Under the pieces are notes generated by a model. It saw nothing but the letters and a program-made list of their open reading frames with translations. It made no database searches and was not told the DNA's origin. A stretch of DNA of 64,000 nucleotides from Dactylorhiza incarnata (lineage: Eukaryota; Streptophyta; Magnoliopsida; Asparagales; Orchidaceae): positions 1,240,001 to 1,304,000 of the forward strand of contig JAWHQI010000257.1 in NCBI GenBank assembly GCA_033032865.1. The letters run 5' to 3'. Each line of letters opens with the position of its first letter. Position 1 is the stretch's first letter. The translations under genes were made by a program, and so were the position numbers. Shown one piece after another: positions 1 through 12,694 of the stretch.

Positions 1-72
1 GGAATGGTAACTTTGGCATGTGGTGATGTGAGGTGATGTTTGCGTTTTGCTCTCTAAATCTGGAGGACGTTC

Positions 73-453
73 TTGATGGTGATGAATGAATGTCCTGACA
101 TAAAAGTTTGGTTGAAAATGAATCGAAGTGCTTGCGAGTTGATCAGAAATTGCCTGACTCAGGAAATCAAATATGGGGTTATGTTGGAGACTTCTGCGAA
201 AAATCTTTGGAGGACACTAGAGAATAAGTATCTCACGAAGAGCATGGAGAATCGTCTCCACATGAACCGTCGATTGTACCGGTTTCAGATGAGATGTGGA
301 GTCTCGATTGATGAGCATTTATATGAGTTTACGAAACTGTTGACAGATCTATTAAATTTGGACGAGGATGTTGGAGATAAAGACAACGTGCTATTTCTAT
401 TGAATTCGCTTTCAGATGAGTATGAGACTTTCACCATGCCTCTCATTCATTGA
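73..453 (+). pseudogene. copia gag (capsid-like) fragment
   Basis: This reads as the UBN2/Ty1-copia gag domain, with a block like ENKYLTKSMENRLHMNRRLY followed by RFQM and the SIDEHLYEF region that characterise these capsid proteins. The frame continues past the TGA at 451-453, showing loss by point mutation. It would have packaged element RNA in cytoplasmic particles. The upstream part of gag is disrupted or lies outside the window. Confidence 0.85.
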
Positions 454-639
454 AAGAGGGTCTTAAAGTATAGTGAAGTGTCTACAACGTTGCTAAATCA
501 CGAGTTCCGTCGAAGGGATAAAGAGTCATCAAAGGCGGAGTCGGCCAAAGCACTTGTGTCTCATCCGGGCAGATCTGAGAAAAAGAAGAATTGACACAAG
601 AAGAGTAGTAATGATACTTAAAAGCATGGCAAGTCACGT

Positions 640-3600
640 GGTCACAGTCTTGGGCACAATCAGTGCACATTCTATTTGGAGACGGGTCACTGGAAGAAGG
701 ATTGTCACAAGTTAAAAGATAAAAATAAGAGAGGTTCCTCAGAGGCAAAGACCCATATTACTCATGAGATTACTAGTGGTGGTGAGTCTGATGTTTCTCT
801 CTATGTCACTCCTCAGTGTTTATTCACTGATGATTCATGTTGGATTATGGACACGAGTGCTACATATCACATTTGTCCCAATCAGGAGTGGTTTTGTACT
901 TACAAGTATTTGGATACTGGTGTTGTTACAATGGGCAATGATTAGGCTTGTCGTACTATTGATGTTGGGAGTATTCGTGTTCGGATGCATGACGGTGCAT
1001 TGAAAGAGTTGACCGAGGTCATACATGTTCCAGAAGTCAGGAAGAATTTGCTTTATGTTGGGGCATTAGAAGCCAAGGGCTACAAGGTAGTGATCGAGGC
1101 AGGAGTTCTGAAGATTAGTCGTAGAGTTTTTGTTTTCATGAGAGGAGTTCATCACCACAACCTATACTATCTTCAGGTGAATACAGTTACTGGGACTGTG
1201 GACGTTGCTGATGATTCTTTGGATGCAACTACTTTATGACATATGAGACTGGCTCATGCTGGAGAGGCTTCCCACCGGGCTTTATCAAGGCAAGGATTGA
1301 TTAAGGGAGCAAGAAGCTACAAATTGGACTTCTGTGAGCATTGCGTGTTTGACAAGAAAGTTCGAGTATCTTTTAGGACTGCCGTCCACATTACAAAAGG
1401 TATTTTAGAGTATGTTCACACAAGTGTTTGGGGCCCGAAGAAGATGATATTTTTTAGCGGGCGACGATATATTGTCTTCTTCACTGGTGATTATTCCAGA
1501 TATTTTTGGGTGTACACCATGAATATAAGAGCGAAGTTCTGGAGATATTTGGGATTTGGAAGAAGTGGATTGAGACTCAGACTGGCAAAAAGATTCAATG
1601 TATCAGATCAGACAATGGAGGCGAATACACATCGAATGCGTTCTTGCAAGAGTGTCAGAGATCAGGTATAGAGCGGCACTTCACTGTCAGGGAGACACCT
1701 CAGCAGAACGGGGTGACAGAGCCTATGAATTGGACTTTGGTGGAAAAGGTTCGATGTATGTTGTCTAATGCTGGGTTAGACAAGATATTCTGGGATGAAG
1801 CCCTTGAGTATGCTTGCCGTTTGGTGAGCAGTCTGCCTTCTGCAGTTATTAGAAAGAAGACACTAAAGGAGATATGGTCGGGGCATCCTGCTAGAGATTA
1901 TGTGCATATGAAAGTGTTTGATTGTCCAACTTATTATCACGTTAGAAATGATAAGTTGGAACCACGGGCAAATAGAGTGATCTTCATTGGCTTCAGGCGT
2001 GGAGTCAAGAGCTATAAACTATATGATCAAGCAGTAGGAAGATTGCCATGAGCAGAGATGTTACTTTTGATGAAGCGAGTTTGTTGAAGCCTCGGGAATC
2101 AGAGCAGGTGGAGATTTCCAAGCCGATCACTACTACTGTTCAGAAGGAGTTTGATGTGACTCCATTTGTTCCACCAGTTCTCCACAGATCTGACGAGGTA
2201 TATGATGAGACTGTTGATGAGGTGCCAAGTGCTAATGATCAAAAGGTGAAAGAAGTTGAGGCAGAGAGTCATGTTCAGGATTCTATTGCCAGGAGCCAGA
2301 CCAGGAGGCAGAATGTCCCAAAGCCAGCTTGGTTGAGGGACCACATTGCATTTGCACTTACAACATCTGAGGATGGTGTCCCTAGTCACTTTAAGGAGGC
2401 TGTAGAAAGCTCTGAAGTAGATTTTTGGAGAGAGACGATGGATAAAGAAATGTCTTCTCTTCATAAAAATGCTACGTAGAGATTAGTGAAGTTACCTCCA
2501 AGCAGAAAAGCAATTGGGTGCAAATGGGTATATGTGAAGAAAGAAGGATCTCATGGTTTGCTGATGTGTGTTACAAGGCAAGATTGGTGGTCAAAGGCTT
2601 TGCTCAGCGTGAAGGTATTGATTATGATGAGGTGTTTTCTCTAGTTGTCAAGCATCCGTCTATCTGTATTCTCTTGGCCTTAGTAGTGCATCATGGTCTG
2701 ATTTTGGAGCAACTTGATGTGAAGACTACATTCTTGCATGGAGATTTGCAGGAGGAGATCTGTATGAAACAACCACTTGGATATGAGGCTCAGAGTGACT
2801 TGGTGTGCAAATTGGACAAGTCGCTTTATGGTTTGAAGCAGTCACCGAGACAGTGGTACAAAAATTCAATCAGTTTATGTTGGACAGAAGTACTCAAGGA
2901 GTCAATGTGATCATTGCGCATATTTCAAGAAATTGATTACTACTGTATGTTGATGATATGTTGATTGCCGCTTCAAGTCAGACAGAGATTGATAGAATGA
3001 AGAGACAGCTCTCAAAGGAGTTTGAGATGAAGGAGTTAGGTGAGGCTCGCAAAATTCTTGGGATGGAAATCTATAGGGACAAGGAAGCTGGAAAGGTTTG
3101 GCTCACACAAAGAGCATACATTGAGAAGGTGCTGAAGAGGTTTGAGATTGATGACACTACAAAGGCAGTAAGTCTACCATTGGCAGCGCATTTTCAATTA
3201 TGTGCTGACTTGTGTCTTACAGACGACCAAGAGAGGAAGGGAATGAAGCTAGTTCTGTATGCTAGTGCAGTGGGCAGTTTGATGTATCTCATGGTTTGTA
3301 CAAGGTCAGATATTGCACAAACTATTGACGTAGTGAGCAGATTCATGCATGATCCAGGCCAGGGTCATTGACAAGCAGTTAAGTTGATTCTGAGGTATCT
3401 CAAGGGTACAATTGATGTTGACTTAGTATATGGGAGGCAGCAGTCCAGTGTTAGGTTGTGTATGTGCTACACCGATTTAGACTATGTTTGTGATATAGAT
3501 AGGCGCAGTTCTACGACCGGATATTTATTCACATTGGCAGAAGGTCCAGTGAGTTGGAGGTCGACTCTGTAGTCGATAGTGTCTTTATCTACAACAGAGG

Positions 3601-3930
3601 CTGAATGCATGGCAATGACAAAAGCTATGAAGGAGGCCATCTGGGTGTAGGGCCTATTGGATGATCTGTGTGTGGAGCATAAGGCATTAACTGTCTTCTG
3701 TGACAGTCAAAATGTGATTTTCTTGGTCACAAATCCAGTACATCATGCTCGTACCAAACACATCGATGTAAGGTACCATTTTGTTTGAGACTTGATCGAG
3801 ACAGGTGAGGTTCTTTTGAAGAAGATTGATACCAAGCAGAATCCAACAGACATGCATACGAAGGTGCTTCCAGCCCAAAAGTTCACATATTGCAAAGGTT
3901 TGGTGAACGTTCGAGCTCAGAGGTGAGTGC
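640..3930 (+). pseudogene. copia pol polyprotein remnant (PR-INT-RT-RH)
   Basis: A degenerate zinc knuckle (GHWKKDC retained, first Cys pair damaged) lies near 660-710. The aspartic protease motif at about 847-870 reads DTSATYH instead of the usual D-S/T-G-A, so the active-site glycine is lost. Next come the GAG-pre-integrase His/Cys region (about 1243-1370), the integrase core (RSDNGGEYTSNAF near 1600-1640, then PQQNGVTEP), a reverse transcriptase with [19 protein letters not shown] and [13 protein letters not shown], and YVDDMLIAASS at about 2945. RNase H is recognisable to about 3925 (TEAECMAM, the NPVHHARTKHIDV-like block). At least eight in-frame stops and three frame changes make it a pseudogene. 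Confidence 0.92.
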
Positions 3931-4079
3931 CTTGAGGGACACTTTTGAAGAACTACGCGTGACTTGATCCCATGGGAGGGGGGTACATAGGCAGCCACCT
4001 TGGTGCAGCCGATTTGGTGTTGTAGTTTATTTTGTCATCTCATATTTGTTTTGTTTCAAATAAGAGCTGAGATGGAGAT

Positions 4080-4325
4080 TGTTGGTTTGGGGGAGTGTTT
4101 TGGTCATTTTTGAGTTTGCCTTAATTTCCCCTATAAATAAGAGGCGTTAGGGTTCTTTTTTTGTGGAGTTGTAATATTATGTAGCCTTTTCTTTTCTTCC
4201 CACCAGTGATAGTGAATAGCCCCTCCCCGTGGACGTAGACGTTCCTCGCCGAACCACGTAAATCGCATCGTGTTTTTTTGTTTGTGGTTGTGTGATTTTG
4301 GTTTTTTCGCATCGTTCACACAACA
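4080..4325 (+). repeat. 3' LTR of the left-edge copia element
   Basis: The sequence starts TGTTGGTTTGG right after a purine-rich tract (gagctgagatggagat) and ends ...CACACAACA. At 246 bp it is short, as is common for this copia type. A TATA-like ctataaataag lies near 4132, consistent with an LTR promoter. Confidence 0.75.
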
Positions 4326-5097
4326 ATTTTTTGTATATATGAAAAAGTAAAAATAAAATTATTTGACCCGTTGAATTGAGAGAGAATAAATCTGGACCAT
4401 GAAATGAATCTACATTCACGAGAGGGAGGGAGGGAGGGAGGGAAGGGCACATAAGCCGAGGAATGCGGTCATCAGAAGAGGAAGAGGGAGAGGGAGAGGG
4501 AGAGATAGTGATGAGGTGGCAGAGGAAACGATGCACAAAACAAGTGGCTTCCCGGCGCTCCCGCGCGCCGGCACTGGTTCGCCAAATTAGTGGTATTCTG
4601 TGTTCGACAATTGGTTTGAATCAGGTTTCACAGAAACGCGGTCGCGAAGTTCGAACACTGATTCGTATCTTTAAACTTCAAACCACATTGTAGCATCAAA
4701 TTGTCCCTAGTATTACTACTACAATTTTGTACCACCCTTGAAATACGGCTGATTAGATATCATAGCTCATATATTTAATTGCTTATACGATTATCTATCA
4801 CCTACTTATTTATATAATTTATTCTTACAGAGTTAATGACTTCTGATATCAAATAGGAGCTGAGGGTATTTTGCTCGCGGGAGTCTCCCTTGCTTTAGGA
4901 ATATATATATATCTTTATTATATAAGTGAATATAACATTTTTCAAGCTCTTTCATAAAAATAAACTTCCTGGGAGAGTGTGTGTGAGAGAGAGAAAGAGA
5001 GGAGAGAGGGGGAGAGAGTGCGTGGAGAGGAAAAGAGAGAAAAAAATAAACTTTTTAAGTATATACATATTTTTTTTACAAAATTAATATTGTAACA
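4326..5097. other. Intergenic, low-complexity purine tracts
   Basis: No gene is seen. It holds a GGGA microsatellite (about 4422-4443), a GAGGGA-rich stretch (4475-4505) and a GA-rich tract (4980-5045). Confidence 0.6.
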
Positions 5098-5104
5098 TCA
5101 TATG

Positions 5105-5262
5105 TATATGTTGCGGACACAACTCGCAGATGCATCGAGTACGGGCGAAGCCCGCCTGGATGCTACTGAAGGCCGCCCGATAACATCGCGCCGGAGATGG
5201 GTGAAGCCCGCCGTTGCCGGCCGGGTACTGTCGCGCTTGGCCGTAGGGGAGGAGCCCCATGT
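5105..5262 (-). repeat. GC-rich dispersed repeat, diverged copy
   Basis: A GC-rich island in AT-rich DNA. Its reverse complement contains the phrase AAGCGCGACAGTACCCGGC next to GGCTCCTCCCCTAC, which recurs in the 12075-12135 and 13865-13925 copies and, more diverged, at 11990-12030. It abuts a TA/TG microsatellite (5263-5302). No coding function is apparent; a family of short mobile or satellite-derived units is likely. Confidence 0.6.
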
Positions 5263-5961
5263 CGGCACTCATATATATATGTATGTATATATATATATAT
5301 GTAATATTTTGCACCCTTAGATAAATAAGAATTGATCAGGACCGTAAAATATACTCTTCCATTTGGTCTTAACCGGAGAGAATCTCTATACTTTTTAAAA
5401 TAAAATAAAACACAAATTAAATGCAATTTAAAAAATTGTAAAAAACCGAGATAAAATTGGAAAGATAAATATTTCATCAAAACATACTTTTCACATACAT
5501 ATATAGTATAGATAAGAAATGCGTGCATGAGATTGCCCGCAACGATATACCACATCGTCGTCGTCGCCAGCTACATACGCATTATAGGTGATGGGTGTAT
5601 ATAGGTTGAATTATATTACATTTTACTTTTGTATGTAATATTAAGTATAATATATTAAGATAATTTAATTTTAAAATTAATTAAAATTATGTATGTAGCC
5701 TCATCAAAATATTAAAGGAGAGTATGTAATTGTGATCATATGCACCAAATATGAGTAAAATAAATAAATATAATAATGATTGACTGATCTCTTATTTTCT
5801 CTTCCAACTACTTTTTGTTGTAAAAAATAACAAATTATGAGAGATAAAATGAGGAAGAACAATATTTCATCAAAGAGAGGTTTTTTCTTATTATATATTA
5901 GGGTCATTTACTTGGACCTCCCCTTTAAGTTAGCAAAATTACATGTTCCACTCCGGCCCTC
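5263..5961. other. AT-rich intergenic DNA
   Basis: No supported gene. A TA/TG microsatellite lies at 5263-5302; the rest is AT-rich with only short open frames lacking recognisable motifs. Confidence 0.6.
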
Positions 5962-5964
5962 TTA

Positions 5965-6185
5965 GGCTTTATTTGGCGCGGCGGTGGCGGGAGGAGACGG
6001 CGGGAGCAAACGCCGGTCTGGAACCGGAGGGTCGAAGGCGAGGATCGAAACGGAGCGGCGGCGCCGCTTTTCCTCCTTGCTGCAGGTCTAAACGCGGCAA
6101 ACGGAGATGGAGAACTGTTTGTTTTGCCGCCGTCGACTCCGTTTCCTCAAAACGCCGCCTCCAAAACGCCGCACCAAATGAACCC
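5965..6185. mobile_element. Harbinger-like MITE with TTA target duplication
   Basis: A 221-bp GC-rich unit bounded by imperfect terminal inverted repeats: GGCTTTATTTGGCGCGGCG at the left and, read on the other strand, GGGTTCATTTGGTGCGGCG at the right. Both sides are flanked by TTA (5962-5964 and 6186-6188), the usual target duplication of PIF/Harbinger elements. It encodes no transposase. Related termini occur at 19189, 56240, 56448 and 57116. Confidence 0.75.
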
Positions 6186-6188
6186 TTA

Positions 6189-6790
6189 GTATAAATATAT
6201 GTTCAATTAGATAGAAATGAGCATCTAGAATTAGAATTGAAAGATCCAATTATATTTTAATTTTGTTGTTTGATTAAGCAAATGCATGCCTCAATCTATT
6301 CTCCCAAACAACAAGTACAGTGGCACCTAAAATGACCTGGACGAAAAAAAATTCCGTTGGCGAATTTTTGATCTCCTAAAATGACTTTCTCTCTATCTAC
6401 GGTCCACAAGCAAAAAGTGGATGGCATGCATCCCCTCATCATTCGTCCAGGGCGGAAATTTGAAAACGGAGATTGGTCCCAAAAAATCGCTCCCCCGTGA
6501 GGGTCTGGCCAAGAGGTCCCTCTCTTAGATCCCTTCCCACAAAGGCTCTATTAGGGCGGTCTCTCTTAGAGATCCTCATCACGGGAAGGTGCCCCCATGA
6601 AGATTGTCCAACAACCATCTCTTAGAAGGGCCATCATCATAAAGGTGTGACTCTTGAAGCAAGCCACTCATTTTCAAGAAATGCGTGTAGCACAGACAAC
6701 ATCGTCTCGCATGGACCTAGCTATAAGAATATTGAGGGGAACCATGTTTATTAGGATATCAAGGGGAACTAACAAGGTTAAACTAGGTCT
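6189..6790. other. Intergenic, nothing recognised
   Basis: No long open frame, structured RNA or repeat boundary could be supported here. Confidence 0.5.
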
Positions 6791-6794
6791 TCCA

Positions 6795-9165
6795 TTCCCA
6801 TTCGATACTCCTGTCACTTAAGTAGCGAGAGAGAAAAGTTCTAAAACATTACAAAAATTTCCCTCACCAAGGCTACGTCATATGTGAGTAAAAAGTGCGA
6901 TAATTCTAAAATTGCTATGCAAAGAATTTGGGAGACAAATGTTTGTGGTCACACATAGTAAGTTTCCCCTACATGGACCTATAACATCACCTCCCCCGTG
7001 TTGATATGATGTGAGTGTAAATATGTGATAATGCAAAAATTCTAAATCATTGTGCGAAGAATTAAGATGCACACGTATGTGGTGGCACATAGTTTGTTTC
7101 CCCTACATGGACCCTTAGCATCACTACCCTTGTGTTAATCAAGCTTGCCCTCAAACTTAAGTGGTGGAAAGGTTCACATCTCCTGTCGTCCTCGCATCGT
7201 CGTTGTCATCTGGTGGGACATCAAACTCAATCAAAAAGATATGCTTACAACATTAATGTATACAACTCAATGCAGTTGAGGCAAACCCTTTTCGTGTATC
7301 GTTCTGCTATTTCGTGTGACAGACATCTAAGGAGTTGAGTGGAGTGGGGTTATTTTTCTCTTTGGTGCTATCGTAATTCCACTATATGGTATGAAGGGGT
7401 GTCGTCCCAACAGTTGCTCTCTTACCCACTAGCCATAATGTTTGTCCATTATGAAAAGTTATTAACAAATGCATGTTAGGCTTATGACAATGTTAAGGTC
7501 CAACGGTGCTTCAAATTCAACATATAAGAGATGTTGATCATGCAAGTTTAGGGTGAATATATGTATTTGATGTTCATGCAGTATGGAGGTTGCATGAGCC
7601 AATAACGTTTGAAATTTATCCAAGTGGTCATCGACGGACCACGTTGGTTTTAGCGCAACGAGGTCGTCAGCCAAATTACTGCGAAAGGATGGTATGTACC
7701 GCAAATTGCAGTAATATTTGATAGTTGTCAAACTCAAATTGAGTTTCTTTCGCTCCAAATGTAGGTACGGAGATAGCACAATGTGTTGATCCACTGAGAT
7801 GGAATGAGGCCAAACCTACCCAATCTTCCCATGGTGTGTGCTGGTTGACAAAGAATTGCTCACAACATGTGAGCCAGGCAAGAGGGCCTCTTTTGCAGTT
7901 AAAGAGGGAAAAATACAGCTTCGTGTAGCATGATGCACAACCTCCTTATGACTGACCATTCATGGGTTTCAGAGCACATTGTTATGAGGATCGCAATGAT
8001 TATAGCTCATAGTTGCCCATTGTTGCCATGGATAGGGTGACAAATGCATGTCATCGATGTGAATCGCAAGTGCTTCGAATGCAAGGGGTATTGATGACTT
8101 GTTGAGTAATCTATGTGGTGATCGATATATATTTAGATTAACTCCATTACTTGATCGAGGCTAAGACATCTCTCTTCCATAATCACAACAATTCAGGGAG
8201 GGAGTGGGTTCGATCAAATTTGGATCGGGAGCCCGTGGACGACTATGAAAGAAGAGGTAGATGCAAATAACAGTTTGATGGGAAAGAGAGCTTGGCTACA
8301 GGAGGGTGCGACAACATGCCCCGAGGGGTGTCATCGGGCTGGGATGGGTTGTTATGGATGCAGGTGAGGGTGTATGCATTATGATTACTATGCAAATTGA
8401 TCGTAGGAGGTAGCAGAGGAGGCCCATGTTGGAACAAAGCCGAGGGCAGTGAAAGGTGTTTCGTCGTCAATGAAGGGCTCGATGGGCTTGCACATGTCGA
8501 TAGAGGGGAAGATGAGATGATTCAGGTACAATATGGTAGCTTGAATATGGTGTGTTAACGTTGGTCAGCTATGCTCAAATTACGCTGACAAGATGAAGAT
8601 GTGTAAATGGGGGCTGATGTGGAAAGCATCGTATGCATGGGTTTTGATGGGTGCAAATTTATGTGCTACGATGAAAGCGTTGTTAGAGACTCAAAAGTGT
8701 TGTGAGCAGTAGTCAGTGGAGGTGGAAGTGGTGTCGGCAACAACAGGTGGAGGTGTCCCTAATACCTAGTTGTTACGACCTACCATTTGATACAAGGTAA
8801 GCGGTCGTGAGATGGAGAAGTCAAAGAAGGAATTCTCTCGGCTTTCTTGGATCTAGGTTTCTCAAAGGTGTCAGAGAAAGATACTTTCAGTAAAGAGCTA
8901 GAGAGGAACAAGAAGGGAAGAATGAGTAGAATGGGAGTTTTAGAAATTAGGTTTTGCATGCTCATTCAATACCTCCTTGCTCACTTAAGTAATGAGGGGG
9001 GGCTCCAAAATATTATAAAAACATCATCATCTAGGCTACATAATATGTGAGAAAAAAATGTGATGGAGCAATAACTCTAAAAGTACTATCGAAGAATTAA
9101 AGATACATGTGTCTGTGGCCACACATCTGTTTCCCCTACATAGACTCGTAAGTGTCACACCTTTA
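6795..9165 (-). mobile_element. Decayed Ty3/gypsy-like remnant with diverged terminal repeats
   Basis: Two related stretches lie in direct orientation at about 6800-6990 (with a partial second copy at 7005-7130) and 8965-9160. They share CACTTAAGTA, GGCTACRTMATATGTGAG and TTTCCCCTACATGGAC-type blocks. Between them, on the minus strand, is a gag-like fragment (7462-7794), so these are most simply old LTRs of a minus-strand element that has lost pol. The boundaries are approximate because the copies are diverged and no target duplication is clear. Confidence 0.55.
7462..7794 (-). pseudogene. Retrotransposon gag (Ty3/gypsy type) fragment
   Basis: A 110-codon open frame contains the retrotransposon gag signature: an L.ALKPTWSVDDHLDKFQ block followed by AHATSILHEHQIHIF and a LDLNIVISL segment. 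This matches the pattern in Ty3/gypsy gag of a Y/H..F..L stretch, then L.E.Q...LF..GL, then a final LA helix. It sits between the diverged repeats of the 6.8-9.2 kb remnant and has no partner pol. The remainder of gag is not openly readable. Confidence 0.6.
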
Positions 9166-9224
9166 CCCAATAAGCTCGAGTTAACGAGGCGGGAATAGTA
9201 ATGTGAATATGTATATTTTTTCAG

Positions 9225-9640
9225 TAGCTCCCCTCTTTGTTTTGAAATTACAAAGACCTCCTCTCTAAATTTGATCTATTTACAAACTTCTCCAATTAGA
9301 ATAATGGGCAGAGAGTGGCATAATCAACAAAAATATTTTCTTATTTTCCAACTTACTCTTTGCAATTACTCTAAATTGGAAGGGGTGTGATTGTAATGAT
9401 TTTTACTTTCTACATGAGTGTGTTTGTTATGTTTTTACTTTCTACATAGGTGTGTTTATTATGTTTTAACTTTATACAGAGATGTATTTGTAATATTTTT
9501 TCTTTTATTTTTTTAGAGATGTGCTTGTTATGTATTTTTTTACTTTATAGATTGGTGTATTTGTAATGTTTTTTTAATTTCGGCAAAGATGTGTTTGTAA
9601 TGTTTTTACTTCGTCTATAAATTGCAAAAATGTATTATAT
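9225..9640. repeat. Left copy of a long inverted AT-rich repeat
   Basis: The stretch begins with a CTCCCCTCTTTGTTTTGAAA block and GAAATTACAAAGACCTCC, then runs through degenerate ~35-bp units of the form TGTGTTTGTAATGTTTTTAC. The same order of motifs is present in reverse complement at about 16740-16080. No protein is encoded. Confidence 0.7.
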
Positions 9641-9955
9641 CTCCTAGCAAAATACAAATAGATATTTTCTGCACAATTTAAAATATCATTATTGTCCAAA
9701 CAATAAGAATAATGTTTATTTTCTCCAAAAGTATACAACAAGAATGCATATTTTCTCCAAAATAGTGCAATAACAATGCTTCATGTGCTTCAAATTTCTT
9801 GACTTGGGCTCGTCTTGGTCATTTCCTTCTATCAACAAAGGCAACTAGAATAGTTTCATCGTCCAACGGCAAATAAACAACAAATACTTCTCAATTAATT
9901 AGAATTAATATGGGAAATTAATTTATAGAATATTATAAAAATCCTTAAAAATATC

Positions 9956-11452
9956 TGTTGTGGATCACTCGGGTGCTCTGGTAGACCGGTCGAATTGAAC
10001 CACCTTAGCTCGGAAGCGAACCGAGCGAGGAAACAGTCAATGAGTGAATTAGTAAGTGACACAAAGACTTTCAACGTGGAAAACCCAGAAATGGTGAAAA
10101 CACACGCGACCGAAGCTGTTTCGACCAACTTCCACTATCTTCTGGGGGGTTACAATTTTTGAGATTGAGAACTCGAGCGCGACAGGCCGCTGCTCGTTAC
10201 AATGAGAGAGAGATAGAGAGAGAACTCCGAGGGTGACAGACCACCTCTTGGAAAACTAAGTACTTCTTCTTCTGAGAACGGTAGTGAGAACAAAAGTGAG
10301 AATGTTGAGTCGCCTTTCGCGACCTTCGAAGGCTCGAAAGAGATCTTCGAAGATTCGAAGGAGATCTTCGAGAGCCGAAGGAGATCTTCAAGCGCAGAAG
10401 GAGAATTCCAAGGAAATCTTCAAAGGAGCTCTCTCAGACGTAGAAGGCGAGGTCCCTTCAAATGAAGGCTCTGAGCTCCTTTGATAGCTTTGGCCGGGGG
10501 TAGCTCGGTAATTTCGCCGTTGTAACCACCGTAATACCACATGGCGGACGAATCACGTTTTCCGATTCGGAGCACACAGATAGCCATTTTTCGTAAATGA
10601 CCGTCTCGCCCTTCGGGCAGTTCGGGCAGCTTCGTTGATGGTGAAGAAGGCGACGAACGAGTCCTGTAATCTGAGAAATTTGGAAACGTTAATTGCGCAC
10701 GTGTCGGGAATGTGGAAACGTTCTGTGCGCGCAACGAACACGGGGGCGTTCTGAGCGCGCAACGAACACAGGAGCGTTCTGAGCGCGTAGTAAACACGAG
10801 AGCGTTCTGAGCGCGCAGTGAACACAAGAGCGTTCAGAGCGTGCGAGGAGGCGTTCTGAGAGCGCAACGAGCACGAGAGCGTTCTGAGCGCGCAATGAAC
10901 ACGAGGGTGTTCGATGCGCGGCGACGAATGGGTAGACGAAATGTCGCGCCCCCAAGCGAGAATTGGCGCTCCGACCGCACCTGTCGAGGGGGGTGAGGTT
11001 TTGGCCGCATCCCCCGCAAAGCGGGGGAAGAACCCGACCGCACCCAAAAAGGGAGGGGGTGTGGCTTGGCCGCACCTCTTAGGGATGCGGTTTGGCCGCA
11101 CCCCAAGCCGCACCCTCATAGGCGTGCGACTGGGCTTGGCCGCACCCCCCATTATGGGGGGGGGGGGGGGTGGCTATCCGCACCCCAATAGTGGGGTGCG
11201 GACTAACCGCACCCCAATAGTGGGGTGCGGGCTAACCGCATTCCAATAGTGGGGTGCGGATTAACCGCATCCCAATAGTGGGTTGCGGTCTTGACGACAC
11301 ATGGCGCCGATAGAGTGTAAATTGTGCTCGGCGGATTCTTCCACTCTCATGATCATGGGTTGGACTCTTGACCCCACTAACCCCACTTCTCATTAGTGGA
11401 GCATTCTCTAAACGCACCCTAAGAATACTTATAAATATTCGGGTGCATATCA
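9956..11452 (-). mobile_element. Solo gypsy-like LTR with internal tandem arrays
   Basis: On the minus strand the unit starts TGATATGCACCCG and ends ATCCACAACA, giving 1497 bp. It is homologous to the LTR at 53102-54951 both at the outer end (ACCGGTCTACCAGAGCACCC-type block) and at the start (GGGTGCGTTTAGAGAA and the GTTAGTGGGGTCAA block). It contains an array of 28-bp units (about 10715-10905; GAGCGTTCTGAGCGCGCAAC), arrays of GGTGCGG/CCGCACC units (10980-11290) and GAAGATCT-type units (10325-10400). No internal region or second LTR is attached. Flanks (atatc / catta) do not match, so the target duplication is lost or a boundary is off by a few bases. Confidence 0.75.
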
Positions 11453-12064
11453 CATTATTCGCAAATTTCCCAACAAGGATGACAAAAAATATATTCATCA
11501 AAATCAAATTGAAGAGTAAGGCCCTTCGTAAATCAAATTTGTTCGTGAATAATTAGGAAATAAATTCGTGAAAATTCGATTAGATTCGTATTTCAAGAAT
11601 TTGAGTAGTATTCGAATCCGAATAATATTATTTCTATTGTCAAGATCCGCGAATAGTTCACGAATAATAGAAATATTTATATATATAATATATAAAGATG
11701 ATCATGTCCGTCCGATTAAAGTCTTTCTGGTCCATCATTTGAAGAAAATTCAAATTCAAATCCAAACCTAAATCTAAAATCGAATCTAAGATTTTGAGAC
11801 GAATCCGACTTCAAATATTATATTCAAACGAATCCAAATCTGTGCATTTTGTAACAAATTTGAGTTCAATTAAAGAACTATTTAATTCGATTGGTAAACA
11901 CACATAGTGAAGAGAGGTCAGCATATCATTTAAATATATACACACACACATGAGTGACAGTGCGCGGCGGGGGGGGGGAGGGGGGCACGAGGCTCCTCCC
12001 CTACTGCACACGCGTGACAGTACGCGCCCCCCGACGACCTACGCCCTCCACCCGACACTCTTCG
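11453..12064. other. AT-rich flank plus diverged GC-rich repeat
   Basis: AT-rich DNA without genes to about 11945. It is followed by an ACACAC run, a G-rich tract and a diverged copy of the GC-rich dispersed repeat (11970-12064). Confidence 0.5.
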
Positions 12065-12653
12065 CCAGCCCCCAACACGAGGCTCCGCCCCTACAGCCAA
12101 GCGCGACAGTACCCGGCGGGAGACGTCGGGCTTTGCCTGCCCCGACGGACTTCGAGTATACACTCGAGCTAAATTAAAAATTTATAGCGTGAATTCCGTT
12201 TTATGGGTTGTGAGACCCAAATATATCTTATTTAAAAAAGTGATCAACATGAATGAGAACTACAACTTTTATGTTGATCACCTTTTGATTTGTAGTTTAT
12301 ATTTCCTTTATAGTGGTTGTTGGCTAACCTGTAAGCAGGTCGGGCTGGCGATATATGCAGGCCGCATATTTTATAGGCAGACCGGGTTTCACCTGGTCAG
12401 ATTTTTTCAAAATCAGAAGGGTAAAATGGTAATTTCTCATTGTAGATAGGAGTCTACGAAAAATATAGGTTTAGGGCACCCTACTACTGTAGGTTTAGGA
12501 CACCCTAGTAGTAGATTTAGGAGACCTAGTAAAATGTGGAGAGAGAGTGCGGTTTGATTGAGCTCGATCGAAGGACAACAGAATTATGAACCCGTGATCA
12601 GACGGCTATTCTAATTTCAAAGACATGCGTTTATATTTCTTTTATAGTAGTTA

Positions 12654-12694
<41 letters not shown>

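Larger units (their letters stand above)
1..4325 (+). mobile_element. Decayed Ty1/copia retrotransposon, 3' portion
   Basis: Remnants of gag, protease, integrase, reverse transcriptase and RNase H follow one another in the order protease-integrase-RT-RNase H, which is diagnostic of Ty1/copia. They end at a purine-rich tract (about 4062-4079) and one LTR (4080-4325). The 5' LTR and the start of gag lie outside the window, so target duplications cannot be checked. The reading frame is broken by many stops (for example near 451, 590, 619, 943, 1237, 2477, 3369, 3571) and by frame changes near 1520, 2045 and 2550, so the copy is old and non-autonomous. Confidence 0.93.

Noticed and set aside
10420..11250. 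Overlapping Arg/Ser/Cys-rich open frames on both strands (up to 199 codons)
   Set aside because: They follow the 28-bp and CCGCACC arrays of an LTR; all frames are open because of the repeat, and no domain is recognisable.
12240..12290. Hairpin TGATCAACATGAA... as a terminator or riboswitch
   Set aside because: It is a small inverted repeat in plant non-coding DNA, duplicated with its surroundings, and does not adjoin a gene.
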